DNA of 64,000 nucleotides. Source: Ostrinia nubilalis. Lineage: Eukaryota > Arthropoda > Insecta > Lepidoptera > Crambidae. The position numbers were made by a program, and so were the translations under genes. Below, one piece after another: positions 43,609-54,636 of the stretch; position 1 is the stretch's first letter; each line of letters begins with the position of its first letter. The notes under the pieces are model-generated. The model worked only from the letters and a program-made list of their open reading frames with translations. It made no database searches and was not told the origin of the DNA. The DNA lies in assembly GCF_963855985.1 (NCBI RefSeq), contig NC_087107.1:9920001-9984000 (forward strand), written 5' to 3'.

Positions 43609-43950
43609 TTTTTTTTTTATGCATAACAAGGCAGGTATTTGACCACAATCGCACCTGATGTTAAGTGGGATGCAGTCTAGGATGGTACATATCTGCCCTG
43701 TAAGCGCTTATTCACTCTCGCCTTGAAGATGCCCGGATTATAGTTTTCGGGAAAGACAGCAGCAGGCAACGAATTCCAGTCCCTAGCTGTTCGCATTATA
43801 AAAGAGTCATCGAAACGCTTAGTGCGAGCTGGTGGAATGTCAACAATATAGGGATGGCACGCTAACCTGCGTCTGGTTCCCCGATGATGGAAGGGGGCTG
43901 GTGGAATTAATTCGTGTAATTCTTTCGCACATTCTACATAATACATACAT
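43609..43950 (-). mobile_element. LINE 3' end with poly(A)
   Basis: Poly(T) at 43609-43618 is the tail of a minus-strand LINE. The coding remnant (43925-43680) reads ELIPPAPFHHRGTRRRLACH, RFDDSFIMRTARDWNSLPAA and VFPENYNPGIFKARVNKRL, a common C-terminal pattern of LINE reverse transcriptases. It is truncated upstream of about 43950. Confidence 0.75.
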
Positions 43951-45814
43951 AATAATATACATACATTCCACTTAATATGCCTCCGTATGTAAGGTACTGA
44001 GTTATTCATAATAAACAGTTGCAAACAAACACAGGTAGACAAAGGCCATTGAAACACAATCCATAAGTTATGAATCAAGTAAGTACGCATTATGGTAGGC
44101 CAGCATTATAATATAATTAGAGCAAGATTTCTTATTCCTCAAGTAACATAAATATTATCATAGTATAACGCGGCGATAGGGTTAATGCTCGCACTCAAGT
44201 TTGGCGGGCGTTTGTTTTAAAAACACGCGGGGCTCGCGCGCTCTGTCGGCGCTCTTCGCCAACGATCGTCGTCGAAACTTCTAGACTCGTGCATAACGCC
44301 AGTCCGCCCATGGCCGCGACGCGCGCGCAAATCTTTCTATGTTTAGACCGTAAAATCATTGTTTGCTACTGATTTCAAGTATTATTGATGTTATATTTCG
44401 TTTGTGTGGAAGACAATATAAGTTTCTGTGCCTTTGAATCGTGCTTTGGACTATTATTTCACGACCCCGAGTACCAAAGAACTAACTTTACAATAGTCAT
44501 TTTATCTTTTAAACTCGTATGTACGAGTATAATAGGTACGCAAGAAGAAAGATTCACTGTTTTTTTCATCCAGCCGCTGCCAACGATCATCTTGAGGTCA
44601 TCGGTTCATCAAGCGTTGTCTCCAATCAAGATTCTATTTACTTCACTTTTCCTCGATTCTTCGAAAGTATGATCGGCCCATCGATACGTAAGTAGATGAA
44701 AGTATAGTATTCGTCTATGGTCGTAGTACGTCGTGGTTGACTGGCAGAGAATGCCATCCGGCATTAAGTCCGCCACAGTGCATTATATTTATGTGCAGAA
44801 GTTTAAAATAAATACATATGGTCATCGAATAGCTGAAGCAGATAGCAGAATAGACTTTTGAAAAAAAAATCGGAATAGAAAGAAAGAAAGAAATACTTTA
44901 TTAAATTCAAATTTTCAAAGCCCTTACCCAAAATGTTGGCTTCCAGTAAAATTAGAGCTTAACATTATGAAGTTGCCAGCTGGGCGTGCAAAAAGCTAAA
45001 CATGATAGAGCTTTTTGAAAGCTTTTCCGACCAATTTGGACGGTGTCCGGTCCGTCCGTTTTTGCTACCTCGCGTGTTGCCTTGACTGAAAACCTGAAAT
45101 ACGCTTCCCGTTTTGAAAATACGCACATTTCTTTGTATACCTTACGTAATTGATTCTGAAATCAGTTTTTATCTCCACCCCGGATCTCTAAAAATGTAAC
45201 ATGCATTCGTTCCGCTATGTTACATTTTGAGATTTAAGTAAAAACGTATGAAAAGATTTTATTGCAATGAAAACGGTTCGGACAGAGTAAAACCCACCAA
45301 AAACATTCTGTAAAAACTAGCCAAGTCTCGATGGAGCTGCTTGTTTATCTCTAAAAAGTAATGAAATCTAGACTAAACAAGATAAGTCACATATAAAGAT
45401 ACTTTAAATAAATAAATAAAACGTTTATTTATTAATAGACATAGACGAAAAAAACTTAAATATTCTTACTTAATTTACCTACAATCAGGTTTATACAAGC
45501 CTGATACTAAAACTAAACTTTAGAAGCTATCACGAAGGATTTATTGCTGCAAACTCCCTCTAAGGCGGAATAGCAATAAAACTAATACAGCCCTATTTTA
45601 ATCTAATAAGTAATTTAAAGAAAGACAGTTTCCCTTTAAAAGATTTAACTATCGCTAGATTCCATAGAATTCTGAAACTACTAGGAACTGTTACCCTCCA
45701 CCTTCACAATTTACCTTGATTTCTAAGAAGTATACAAACTCGCCCTAACCTTGCACTCTATCAATGTCTTTACCTAAAATCAGCTTGTCCATAATGGAAA
45801 ATCTTTTCAGTATA
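43951..45814. other. Non-coding stretch with a GC-rich patch
   Basis: 44165-44335 is markedly GC- and CpG-rich (GGGGCTCGCGCGCTCTG; GGCCGCGACGCGCGCGC) in an AT-rich setting and shows no repeat ends. It could be promoter-like or an old element. (GAAA)n at 44878-44895 looks like a LINE tail. No gene is supportable; the 95-codon frame at 44385-44672 has no recognisable motif. Confidence 0.35.
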
Positions 45815-46455
45815 TAAAAACAGGCTAAGTGCGAGTCGGGCTCACGCACCGAGAAGGTTCGGTACAAAATTGAAGGTTTTCGAGCAAAAAACAGCAAAAG
45901 GTCACGTTTATGGAGCCCCACATAAATATTTATTGTTTTTCTTTTTTAGTATTTTTTTTCTTATAGCGGCAACAGAAATACGTCATCGGTGAAAATTTCA
46001 ATTGTCGAGCTATCACGTTTCATGAGATACAGCCCTGGTGACAGACAGGCATTGCATTCTTAGATTTCACAGAATAATAATAAGTAGCTACGTACAGAAG
46101 GTTTTCTTCGCGAAGGTATTTAAGGAAGCCATAGGGCTGACTTCGGTAAAATGATGTGTGACGTGAGGTGGCGGAGGAAATACATGATTTAAATAAGCAT
46201 GAATGATTTTTTGTGTTTCTATTTTTATTCAGGCAGTTAAAATACTGCACAGTATTAATTACACCTACATAGGTACATAGTTAGTTTATTGTCTTTACAA
46301 TGCAAATGGGTGAAGATAAATCTCAGGAGGTGTAGTCGCGCGTGTTTTGTTTTCGATGCAAACTCGCGGAGATGAACCTGTTCGTTCATCTCCGCGAGTT
46401 TGCATCGTAACCTGGCAATATGGTCCCATTTTGACCTTTAACGGAACCCTAAAAA
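45815..46455 (+). mobile_element. Repeat of the AAGTGCGAGTCGGGCTC...ACGGAACCCTAAAAA family
   Basis: It starts with GGCTAAGTGCGAGTCGGGCT and ends with TTAACGGAACCCTAAAAAG, the pair of ends I associate with a widespread insect repeat family. The body contains CGTTTCATGAGATACAGCCC and a perfect hairpin near its right end. Non-coding. Confidence 0.5.
46354..46407. repeat. Perfect 24-bp inverted repeat, 6-nt loop
   Basis: The arm 46354-46377 (begins CGATGCAAACTCGCGGAG) and its exact complement at 46384-46407 enclose CTGTTC. No mismatch in 24 bp. Confidence 0.9.
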
Positions 46456-46944
46456 GATTAAGGTACACCGACAAGCTTGGACCATTATCGCCTATCGACT
46501 ATTTAAGGATCAAGGCGTCATTATGTGCCTGTCCATCATTCTACCTTCGTAAAGAAGGCTTAGCTAAAGGATTGATGAAGGCAACTTGACTAGAATGTCG
46601 TTAACAGCCTGAAAGTGTTTTGATAGTTCACCTGAGGGTTTTAGGGTTAAACCTAATGATTAATTTGATAGTTTAGAACAATTAGTGTTAATATAACTTA
46701 ATTATTTTGCCCATAAAACTTCGACTGCAGTGGTATTAAGTTCTGCGGTTTGCATTAACTGCCACACTTGATTGGATATAAAATAACAGAGATTTATAAA
46801 ATACAAATAACAACAAAACGGTGTAAGCGTCCAATGATTATACCCACCTACTTATTTATATCTCTTGTCTTGTATTTTGTTCAAGAAATAAATAGACACT
46901 TCTTAATATAATTACACGTCACAGAAAACTAACAAAATATTTAC
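46456..46944. other. Non-coding stretch
   Basis: No supportable gene. Confidence 0.4.
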
Positions 46945-47025
46945 TCAAGCTGAGTTGCACCATCTAAATTTGACCATTACTATAACTGTGACAGAGTTAA
47001 AGTAAGAGGTGCAACCTAGTTTGAA
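46945..47025. mobile_element. GGCTGAGTTGCA-family MITE, shortened
   Basis: AGCTGAGTTGCACCATCTAA at the left and GAGTTAAAGTAAGAGGTGCA at the right; the middle is largely deleted. Confidence 0.65.
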
Positions 47026-47177
47026 ATGGCACTACTGCACTAGTTTGGCGGTCTTATCACTAAAGGTAGGTAGTTGGTAGTTGGGAAGCCTAAAATCAAT
47101 TAAAGTTGCTTACTACCCAACAACAGAACGCTGGTCGTAACAGCGTATTACACTTGAAAACGACGGGTTCATCCAGT

Positions 47178-47250
47178 GTCTAAGTAGCTCAGTTGGAAGA
47201 GCAGTCGCCCGGCAAGCGAAAGGTCGTGGGTTCAATTCCCGCCTTAGGCA
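47178..47250 (+). tRNA. tRNA-like sequence, anticodon-loop atypical (Ala-GGC by position), probably SINE head or pseudogene
   Basis: 73 nt fold as a cloverleaf: acceptor GTCTAAG/CTTAGGC with one G-U, D arm GCTC/GAGC, T arm GTGGG-TTCAATT-CCCGC, discriminator A. The anticodon arm GTCGC/GCGAA has one mismatch, and the loop CCGGCAA lacks the universal U33. Read by position the anticodon would be GGC. A half copy with the same downstream word (GGCAGTT.GATTTTT) at 59039-59072 argues for a dispersed tRNA-derived repeat. Confidence 0.5.
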
Positions 47251-47252
47251 GT

Positions 47253-48431
47253 TCGATTTTTAGTTATTTATAATTTTCAAAACAGAATGTTTGCTAGGTT
47301 GAATCCCATATCCACAACCAGACAACATCATTATCTACAAAAACCGAGTCATCCTAAAGCGACGCGTCCTATTTCTGATAAATAAACTTAAAAGGGTTGG
47401 GTAGGTCCCGAGGGAGTTAAAGTTGGGAGCAAACGTCGAAATGTAGGCTGACGACCTTTTAGCGAATGCCTGAATTAAATTTTTCGGTAACGGTGATGGA
47501 TGACGGAATAAGACCCCGTTAAAATGTTAACGTGCATGTTTGGTAATTTTTTAGAGTGATTAAATGGGTGGATATGTAGTTTTTAAGGTGTGACTTATTC
47601 GTTGGTTAGTTTTAGGAAGTCGTTTGTTATGTGTCGTTGTTTTATATACATTTTAATAAGATTGCCCAGATCTACTTAATGAATGTCTTAATTCCTGCGA
47701 CTCTAGAGTTCCGATTAGTGTCAACATTCTTACAAATACTTCGCGTTATAAAAAAAACGTACCTAAGTGACCTCTTTTCGGGATGCGTTTTTAGTCGCCA
47801 AAAATTCTAGATTGAAATATCGGTGATATATTGTTACCTAATTAAGAGACTAATAAGGCTCGAAAGGCTTAAAGTTTCATTGTATCCTTTCCATTAACTA
47901 ACCTACATGCTGAATTTGTTAGTATGTGATAACATAGTTAGGATTTCGACCTCTAGCAGACTTTATGACTTAACTAGCATTTCCAACTCCTTTTTCAACA
48001 AAAGTTGGAATTCGTAGCATATTCGACCTTGCATGATTCTAATTTCAATACCGTATGAGAAATTCGCGGCAAAACCGCAATTTCCGTTACAACATTTTGC
48101 TCCACAACTGAAAATTAAAATGGAAAGAATTCCAGAAAATACATTCCAAGGCTGTTTTTACCATCGAATATATTCTTTAGCTGGATCTTGTTTTTCAGGC
48201 TGTGTTGTTCTCTTATTTACATAAACAGTCTGCCGCAAAATTTGAAATGCAGAATTGAGGGAATATTTTGGTGTATACGTCATTAATTATACTAACACTA
48301 GTGGCAGCCAGTGGTTTCGTGCAAATACCCGTCCCACAATAGTGCAGTCTCTGAAGAAATTACGAAAAAAGTTTTACTATTTCCTGTTCTGTCCTCTATG
48401 TTCTGATTGTAGAACTCTTTTATCTATAAAA
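47253..48431. other. Non-coding stretch
   Basis: No gene, no bounded repeat. Confidence 0.4.
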
Positions 48432-48619
48432 GCGAAAGGTCACTGATTGACTGACTCACTCATCACGAAATCTCAGAAACTACAAGTGCTAGCAGTCTCA
48501 AATTTTGCATGGGGGTTCCTTTTAGAATGTAGGTGCTCACTAAGACGGGATTTTGCAAAATTCAACCCTTGAGGGAATAAAACGGGATCCACGCATACGA
48601 AGTCGTGGGCGGCCGCTAG
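48432..48619 (+). mobile_element. Helitron-like element (type 2)
   Basis: The body CTGACTCACTCATCACGAAA, CAAATTTTGCATGGGGGTTC and the end GGGATCCACGCATACGAAGT ... GGCCGCTAGT. The terminal CTAG at 48616-48619 is followed by T. Confidence 0.75.
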
Positions 48620-49379
48620 TTCTGTTTAAAATATTAAGAAATTATTGATACGTCTTTAATTGTTTGCCAAAGCGCAAAGACGTTAATCTACCAAAAGCAA
48701 AATTCTGGTACAAATAACATTCGTTAAGTAAACTCAAAAAGAACCGTTCCAAAATAAAACGTAGCGGATTTGACAGATTTTAGGGTCCTAATTAAAGATA
48801 CAGTCCAAACAAATTTCCAAAATAAACAGTCCCAATTTGAGCCAAATGTTCAGCTTAGCATCCATGTTGCCGGGTCAGTCGCAAATTATACTTCGCAGAA
48901 CATCAAAAGTCGCTAATGTGCGCACGACTAATTCGGTATTTGGCCACAAATGCCTGTGGGTTAGGGCTAAAGTCACGCGTGACAGGAATACAAACATGGC
49001 CGCATGGGAGCCACACAAATGTTTTTCATTTGTTTTTTTAACTAGCTCTACCTGTGACTTCGTGCGTGAGTAATTTACTTCTTTTAATTAGGTAATGTTT
49101 GAAGAATTATGATTAGTATTATGGAAGCATAATTATAGTAACTCGCCAAATTTTTTCGCGTAGTCTGTCAAAAGTCAAAATTATACGTTAGTAGGTACTT
49201 AATGGATACAGTAATTTACTTAGGTGTCCGTTAAAACTGCTCAAACAGACCAATTTTCCGTTATCTTTTCAACATAATATTATTGTAAGCTCTGCTTTAT
49301 TTGTGGTTTATTATTTTAATTGTTAGTCGGAATTAATTACTTTATCTTCCATTCTTCCATCTTACATTCCAAAGGTAAT

Positions 49380-49545
49380 TCCATCGCACGGTTGGAAGCA
49401 CATAGTACGCAGAACTTACGGCCGATGGGCCAGCAAGGTTATGAAGCGGAGGCCAGGTATCGTAAAACGCAGCGTTGGGACATCCACCGACAAGGTGGTC
49501 CGACGACCTGATAAAGGTAGCTGGAAGGCCAGATGCAGGCCGAGT
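49380..49545 (+). mobile_element. Diverged RTE 3' fragment
   Basis: It reads HIVRRTYGRWASKVMKRRPG and RSVGTSTDKVVRRPD in shifted frames, parallel to GHIVRRTDGRWG...RSVGLPPTRW in the reference copy. It ends abruptly near 49545 without the usual tail. Confidence 0.6.
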
Positions 49546-49627
49546 AAAAATACAATAATTATAATAAATTTAGCGATGCCTCTGTGAGTGCATTATACTG
49601 CAGCCGTTCACATAAGATCAACTAGAT

Positions 49628-49842
49628 CAAGGCTGCTCAACTCCAGGCCCGCGGGACACAGCGTGGCCCCCAAAAGAATTTTAAGTGGCCCGTGCATGTA
49701 CAGTTTGAAAAAAAAGCACCAAATAAAAAATCCTGCCGAGCACAGTACAAACTTTAAGTTAGCTGTCAAAAATGTCGGTGACCCGTCGTTAACGACTGAA
49801 TCCACCGTTTGGCCTGACTCTTCAAAAGGTTGAGCAGCCTTG
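49628..49842. mobile_element. hAT-type MITE with 8-bp duplication
   Basis: Inverted ends CAAGGCTGCTCAAC and GTTGAGCAGCCTTG enclose 215 bp. The 8-bp direct repeat AACTAGAT flanks it (49620-49627, 49843-49850), the hAT signature. Internal CCCGCGGGACACAGCGTGGC. No transposase. Confidence 0.9.
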
Positions 49843-50039
49843 AACTAGATGAAGGGTTTGAAACGAAATTAATTGCTAAAAAACTCAAGTGCACTCTGAA
49901 ACCTGTTTTTCTTTTACTTCGTCTTGAGCTTTGTGCTGCTTTGAGTAAACTGGATGAATCAAATGACAAGGAATAATGTGAAGAATACCAACCTCACAGA
50001 TGTTCGCACACTATGAACAGATTTTTCTATTGTGATCGC

Positions 50040-50466
50040 CTAGCTGTCTGGAGAGACGAATAGGTGGAAATCTATTATTGCAAACCGCGTCGTGGAGATG
50101 TCGAAAACGTTTATATTAATAGTGACATCATGTTAATTCACAAGAAAGCTGACTCAGCTCCACATTTTGGATTATCAAGGCGAAACCATTGGTGAGAAAA
50201 TAAGTACACAGATATTTCAATTGTGCTAAATTGAATGCTACTGCTAAAGTAAGTACCTAATGGGAGATTTACCAGAACAGCAAGTTACTCAATCTAGACA
50301 ATTCATGAACAAGGGAGACGATTTTGAAGGACCCTTTCAAATGTTGATGTCCAAGGGAACAAAACTATAGAAACCTATAATATAGTGATATTTATTGTCT
50401 GCATGACTACAAAAGTTACCCACATTGAACTCGTTGGTGACATCACTTCCGAATCCTATAAGGTTC
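50040..50466 (+). pseudogene. Bel/Pao LTR retrotransposon remnant, RNase H-integrase region
   Basis: Decayed peptides occur in the order expected for a Bel/Pao pol gene: RWKSIIANRVVEM (near 50065, connection region); IIKAKPLVRK and, after a stop, NCAKLNATAK (zinc-binding part of integrase, near 50172-50250); MGDLPEQQVTQSRQF and GDDFEGPF (start of the catalytic core, with the first Asp). In another frame comes FIVCMTTKVTHIELVGDI, including the following core strand. Several stops and frameshifts separate these pieces, so nothing is functional. No LTR is visible. Confidence 0.65.
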
Positions 50467-50476
50467 ACTTCACACT

Positions 50477-50563
50477 CGATCAGCCGGCGTGCAGCGATTG
50501 CAATGATGAAGATGGCGATCGATGCATTTTGTCTGATCGCCATCACTGCACGCCGGCTGATCG
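50477..50563. repeat. Two-tier GC-rich hairpin, 18-bp and 10-bp stems
   Basis: CGATCAGCCGGCGTGCAG at 50477-50494 pairs perfectly with 50546-50563. Inside, GATGGCGATC (50511-50520) pairs with GATCGCCATC (50535-50544). It abuts the Bel/Pao remnant and looks like a tiny foldback element. Confidence 0.8.
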
Positions 50564-50661
50564 CGTGTGATTGCGTTGGTTTGGCTGAACCTTTAAAGAA
50601 AGAAAGAACTATTTTTATTTGGTCCAAAACTTATAGGTGCTTTTATACGCTTTGTTGAAGA

Positions 50662-51220
50662 GTGACCGGACCTGTGAAGCAACCAGGAAAACTCGAACGG
50701 GCACAACGATCGCTTATTAAGGTCATGTTAAGGAAACCCTTCTTATATCCCACAGAGACTCTCTATAAAGATGCGAATCTAATGACAGTGAGACAGTTGT
50801 TCATCATGCAAGTGGCAATACGACAGCACAAATTCTTAAATTACAACCCTCCCACACAAAAGCCCACAAGTCGTAGGCCGCCAAAAGTTTGTCCTATGTC
50901 TAAACACAACACTGCATTCTTTCGTCGCCATACACCCTTTCTCGAAAAATTTCTGTATAATAAATTAAACACAGCACTAAATATATATCCTAAAATCCTA
51001 TATGAATGTAAGACAATCCTTAGTAATTACTTATTGGAACTAAATTATCACCAAACGGAAGCACTACTTACACAATAACAATCACTATTCTATACAGCAC
51101 GAAGCACACATCCATCTCACACTCACACACTATACTTACACGCTTACACAACACTCATCATCTCGCACACACTCTCTCTCTCTCTCTCTCTCACACACAC
51201 TCACACACACAAGCACACAC

Positions 51221-51287
<67 letters not shown>

Positions 51288-51590
51288 TCCACACTCTCAC
51301 CTCCTGAGTTACTTAGGTTTAGATTATCTTAGATTCTCTGGTATATTTTTATTTCTTTTTCTATATTTGTATTCTAGTTATAAGCAAAATTAAACAATAA
51401 CACACGGTTCGGGCGGAGAGTCTGGAGGCCTGAAATACAGGAATTTCCTAGTTTAGGCTCCAGTCCTCTCCAATGTTATGTGTTTACTTACCCTATTTTC
51501 AACTTAACAACTCTCAACTTCATTATGTAATGCAATATAGTGAACATGTAATGTTGTGGTGGAAATAAAGAATTATTTATTTATTTATTT
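50662..51590 (+). mobile_element. LINE 3' end, coding tail plus UTR and (ATTT)n tail
   Basis: A 138-codon frame (50662-51078) has KLERAQRSLIKVMLRKPFLY and MTVRQLFIMQVAIRQHKF, resembling the C-terminal domain of a LINE reverse transcriptase. A (CA)n tract, a UTR with AATGTTGTGGTGGAAATAAA, and an (ATTT)n tail at 51571-51596 follow. The clade cannot be fixed from this part. Confidence 0.7.
51170..51290 (+). repeat. (CT)n-(CA)n microsatellite
   Basis: A pure CT run followed by a long CA run with a few GC interruptions, inside the LINE 3' UTR. Confidence 0.95.
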
Positions 51591-51619
51591 ATTTTATTTA
51601 AAAAAAAATATGTATTTTA

Positions 51620-51794
51620 GAGTAGACGCATACCGTTGATTTTCCGTCGGCCGATAGTTTAGTCGGGCAGTTGATCAGTATGGGCATGAATGGGAGTGCG
51701 CACACTACGCCGATTCGATTAGGCCGATTCTTCATACAATTTAAAATCGGGCACAACTATCGGCCAACTAAAAATCAACGGTGTGCGCCTACTC
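51620..51794. mobile_element. MITE with TTA duplication (GGCCGATAG family)
   Basis: 175 bp. Ends GAGTAGACGCATACCGTTGA and complement GAGTAGGCGCACACCGTTGA; TTA at 51617-51619 and 51795-51797. A half copy is at 4317-4400. It inserted at the end of the LINE tail. Confidence 0.85.
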
Positions 51795-51797
51795 TTA

Positions 51798-53228
51798 AGT
51801 GGCTCGTCTTCGAAGAAACAATAGTAAATTTATGAATCGGTAACACTACGCAGAATTTGCTTTCCTTACTATTTCGCTTCTACTCTAAGATTATAATGGT
51901 TTCCTAGAATATAAGTCTTTACAGCACAGTTAAAGCCTCCTGCTTCTAGAAATTTCTGAGTAGTTTTGAAAAGCCTTCAAGAGAGGTCCGCATTATTTCT
52001 AAGTACTTATACTTACTAACAATTTTCAAACCACACTATGTAGATAGAAAACCCGTACCTACTTGTTTTTTTATAAAGCACTGACCCATTTATTGTCCCG
52101 AAGCAGTGGTAGGGTTAATACTGGGACTTGTAAAAGTGCTTTTTAAAAGCCTACTTGCAAAAAATAAAATTAATTTTATGAGTTTTATTAGATTTTTTTG
52201 AACGAACGAAACCCCTGACAAAAGCATAATAAATTATAAATGTCATAATCGTCGCCTATCTGATATTTCTATTATTATTACTCATCATAGGCGAACAGGA
52301 TAGGGCTCTCTTAAATTACAATTTATCAGATCAAACCTGGGCATTTGTTGCTTGTCTCCAAATGGACCTTTAAATTTCTTGGTATCAAATGAAAATTACC
52401 TGACCTAATCGCCCTGAAAGTTCTTTGTCCAAAAGACAAAAGAGTAAATTAAAACAATTTAATAAACCTTTGAAACTTCTAACTGGTTCAGAACAGTCTT
52501 AGAAAACAATGGCGGATATTCTGCGTCTTCAATTTTTGATAGCGCTTATTATAAAGAAGAAAATAAATTTGAAACAGTCTTGAATAAAGAAGGAATAAAA
52601 ATAATAAAAAAGTTACACGCAGTTTAATTGCTTGCGGCTACGAGTCTTCAGGAGATTCTGAAGATATATTTTTATCGTAAAAATACAATAGAATAAACAT
52701 TTGTTAGAAGCTTTTAAAAATCAAAACAAAAAACTCTCTTAAGACTGTCTGTCACTACTAAGTATTTTATGATTCGGCCAAAAAGTCAAGAAAATCAACA
52801 TACTTAATCGATTCAAAAATTGTAACTAAAGCAACTAAATATTGGTTGACTGACGATATCTATCGCCGAACCATTGAAAGGTGAATAAACTATAACGGAA
52901 AACACGTTTCGGTAAGTAAAATGAAGGACACTCACCTGCTAGATGGACCGACGACCTCAAGAATATAACTGTCAGCGACTGGATGAAAAAATTTGATATC
53001 GTACTTATGAGACTTCTTGAAGCCATTGGCATTCTTTTAAACAGCAGAGAATTATATTCAACTGAATTCCTAAAATTTTTCGCCTGAAACACAGGTTCTT
53101 AACCTAGTTCAGGCTACAAAAGACTCTGAACTAAGTATTTATGTAAACTCTAGCATAATAAGTTCTTATAATGCTTTTATTTTAATGAATAAACTAATTA
53201 TTTATTATTTATCTATTTAGAAAATCGT
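51798..53228. other. Non-coding stretch with a faint RTE trace
   Basis: 52950-52990 (ARWTDDLKNITVSDWM) resembles the RTE C-terminal RWTDD(L/I) segment but is very diverged. Otherwise AT-rich without genes. Confidence 0.4.
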
Positions 53229-53236
53229 TAAATACC

Positions 53237-53445
53237 CAGGTCCGGATCTACCATATGGCTTTTTGGGCCCAGGGCCCCGTTTATTCAAGGGATACGCGCC
53301 ACACACGTGTCGTGTATCCCGTGGCGGCCACTCGCTACAGTAGTGTTCGCGACTCGCCACTATAAAAAATATATTTTAAAGTGTGTTAGTCGCCATCCCT
53401 GGCCACCGGTGGCTGTGGTCGGTGGCCACTCACGGTCTGGCCCTG
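53237..53445. mobile_element. hAT-type MITE with 8-bp duplication TAAATACC
   Basis: Ends CAGGTCCGGA and TCTGGCCCTG are imperfect inverted repeats. TAAATACC at 53229-53236 and 53446-53453 is the 8-bp target duplication. GC-rich body with GTGGC(C/G) words; a 76-bp inner part repeats CGCCA/TGGCG. No gene. Confidence 0.85.
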
Positions 53446-53453
53446 TAAATACC

Positions 53454-54203
53454 TATTTCTTGTATACTCATCTAGTTAAAACCAAAATCGCCTAAACAAA
53501 AAACGAAACATTTCCCCAAGATAAATAAATAGCACTTACCCTGAAAATACGAAAAGTACGAGTCTCGCGAATCTCATTAGGATCGAAAAGGTGACAGGAT
53601 GACACAAAATGATTTACGGGGACATTAATGTAGGTATAAAACGACGTTGCTGTGATTCCTTGGGGGGAGAAAGTCAAAAGGTTTTAGGCTGGAGCTGTTT
53701 TTTGGTTTCTATTTCACTTGTCAAGTTTGGTGTATATTAGACCAACCTCTATAGGTCAAACATTTAACTCAGTGAGTAGCGGCACGCGAGAGGTGATTTT
53801 GACATAATTATAACGTGACAGAGCATATTTAGCTTACATTTGACGTAACAAAAACATCCTCCCGTGGCGTTCCCATAATGACTGAGTTATAAGTTGTAAC
53901 AATGTGTTTAAGTATGTTTTTTATGATCTGTCTGACGGACTAAATAAAATTTCGAATTCATTACTCAGTCATCATCCCATCTTGTGAGAATTTATATTGA
54001 ATTGACATTTTGACCGCCTCAATGGATAATGTAAGATATTATCTTTATAATTTAATATCTATATCCTTGCCTTGGTTCGATTTCTAGTAGGGGCATAATA
54101 TTTTTTGCTCTCTTTGGTTAGCCAGTTCCTCTGTGACACGTTTTAGGATTGTTAATTACCTAGTCCAATGATTGGCAGACTTTGTGAAATTATTCCAGTA
54201 ACG
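53454..54203. other. Non-coding stretch
   Basis: Nothing supportable. Confidence 0.4.
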
Positions 54204-54211
54204 TCAAGCAG

Positions 54212-54353
54212 GGCAGGCCTCCTACTAGGTGGACCGACGATCTGGCAAAGGTCGGAAGAGCCTGGATGCGGGCAGCGCAGGACCGTTCATTGTGGAAAAC
54301 CTTGGGGAAGGCCTTTGTCCAGGTAGACGTCATTTGGCTGAAACGAACGAACT
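54212..54353 (+). mobile_element. RTE 3' end with 8-bp target duplication
   Basis: It encodes RWTDDLAKV and AWMRAAQDRSLWKTLG in a broken frame and ends TGGCTGAAACGAACGAACT. Direct repeats TCAAGCAG at 54204-54211 and 54354-54361. Near-identical to the copy at 3370-3508. Confidence 0.8.
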
Positions 54354-54636
54354 TCAAGCAGCATTTGCTAATATTGACTCTAAATGTTTAAAGTTATAAA
54401 TATGGAAGCCTAAAAGATAATTAAGTAAAGCCTAAATCCTACACAATTAAACCAGCTAATGAATTTTGTTTCTTATCTGCCGAAGTTTAAATTAATGGAG
54501 TTTTGATTTATGGGCAATATTAGGATAGTCTAGTTAAGGCTACCTTTCCACAGAAGTGGAGCTTATAAAAAATATATTTTTCAAAATACAGATGTCATCT
54601 TCGCTTCGATTCAGTGGAATCAGTATAAGCTTAGTT

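Noticed and set aside
44385..44672. 95-codon open frame following a CpG-rich patch
   Set aside because: Tempting as a gene start, but the peptide is low in recognisable structure and overlaps AT-rich filler; left as unassigned.
46354..46407. Reading the perfect hairpin as a microRNA gene
   Set aside because: A 6-nt loop and zero mismatches over 24 bp are unlike animal miRNA precursors, and there is no evidence of expression; kept as a structural finding only.
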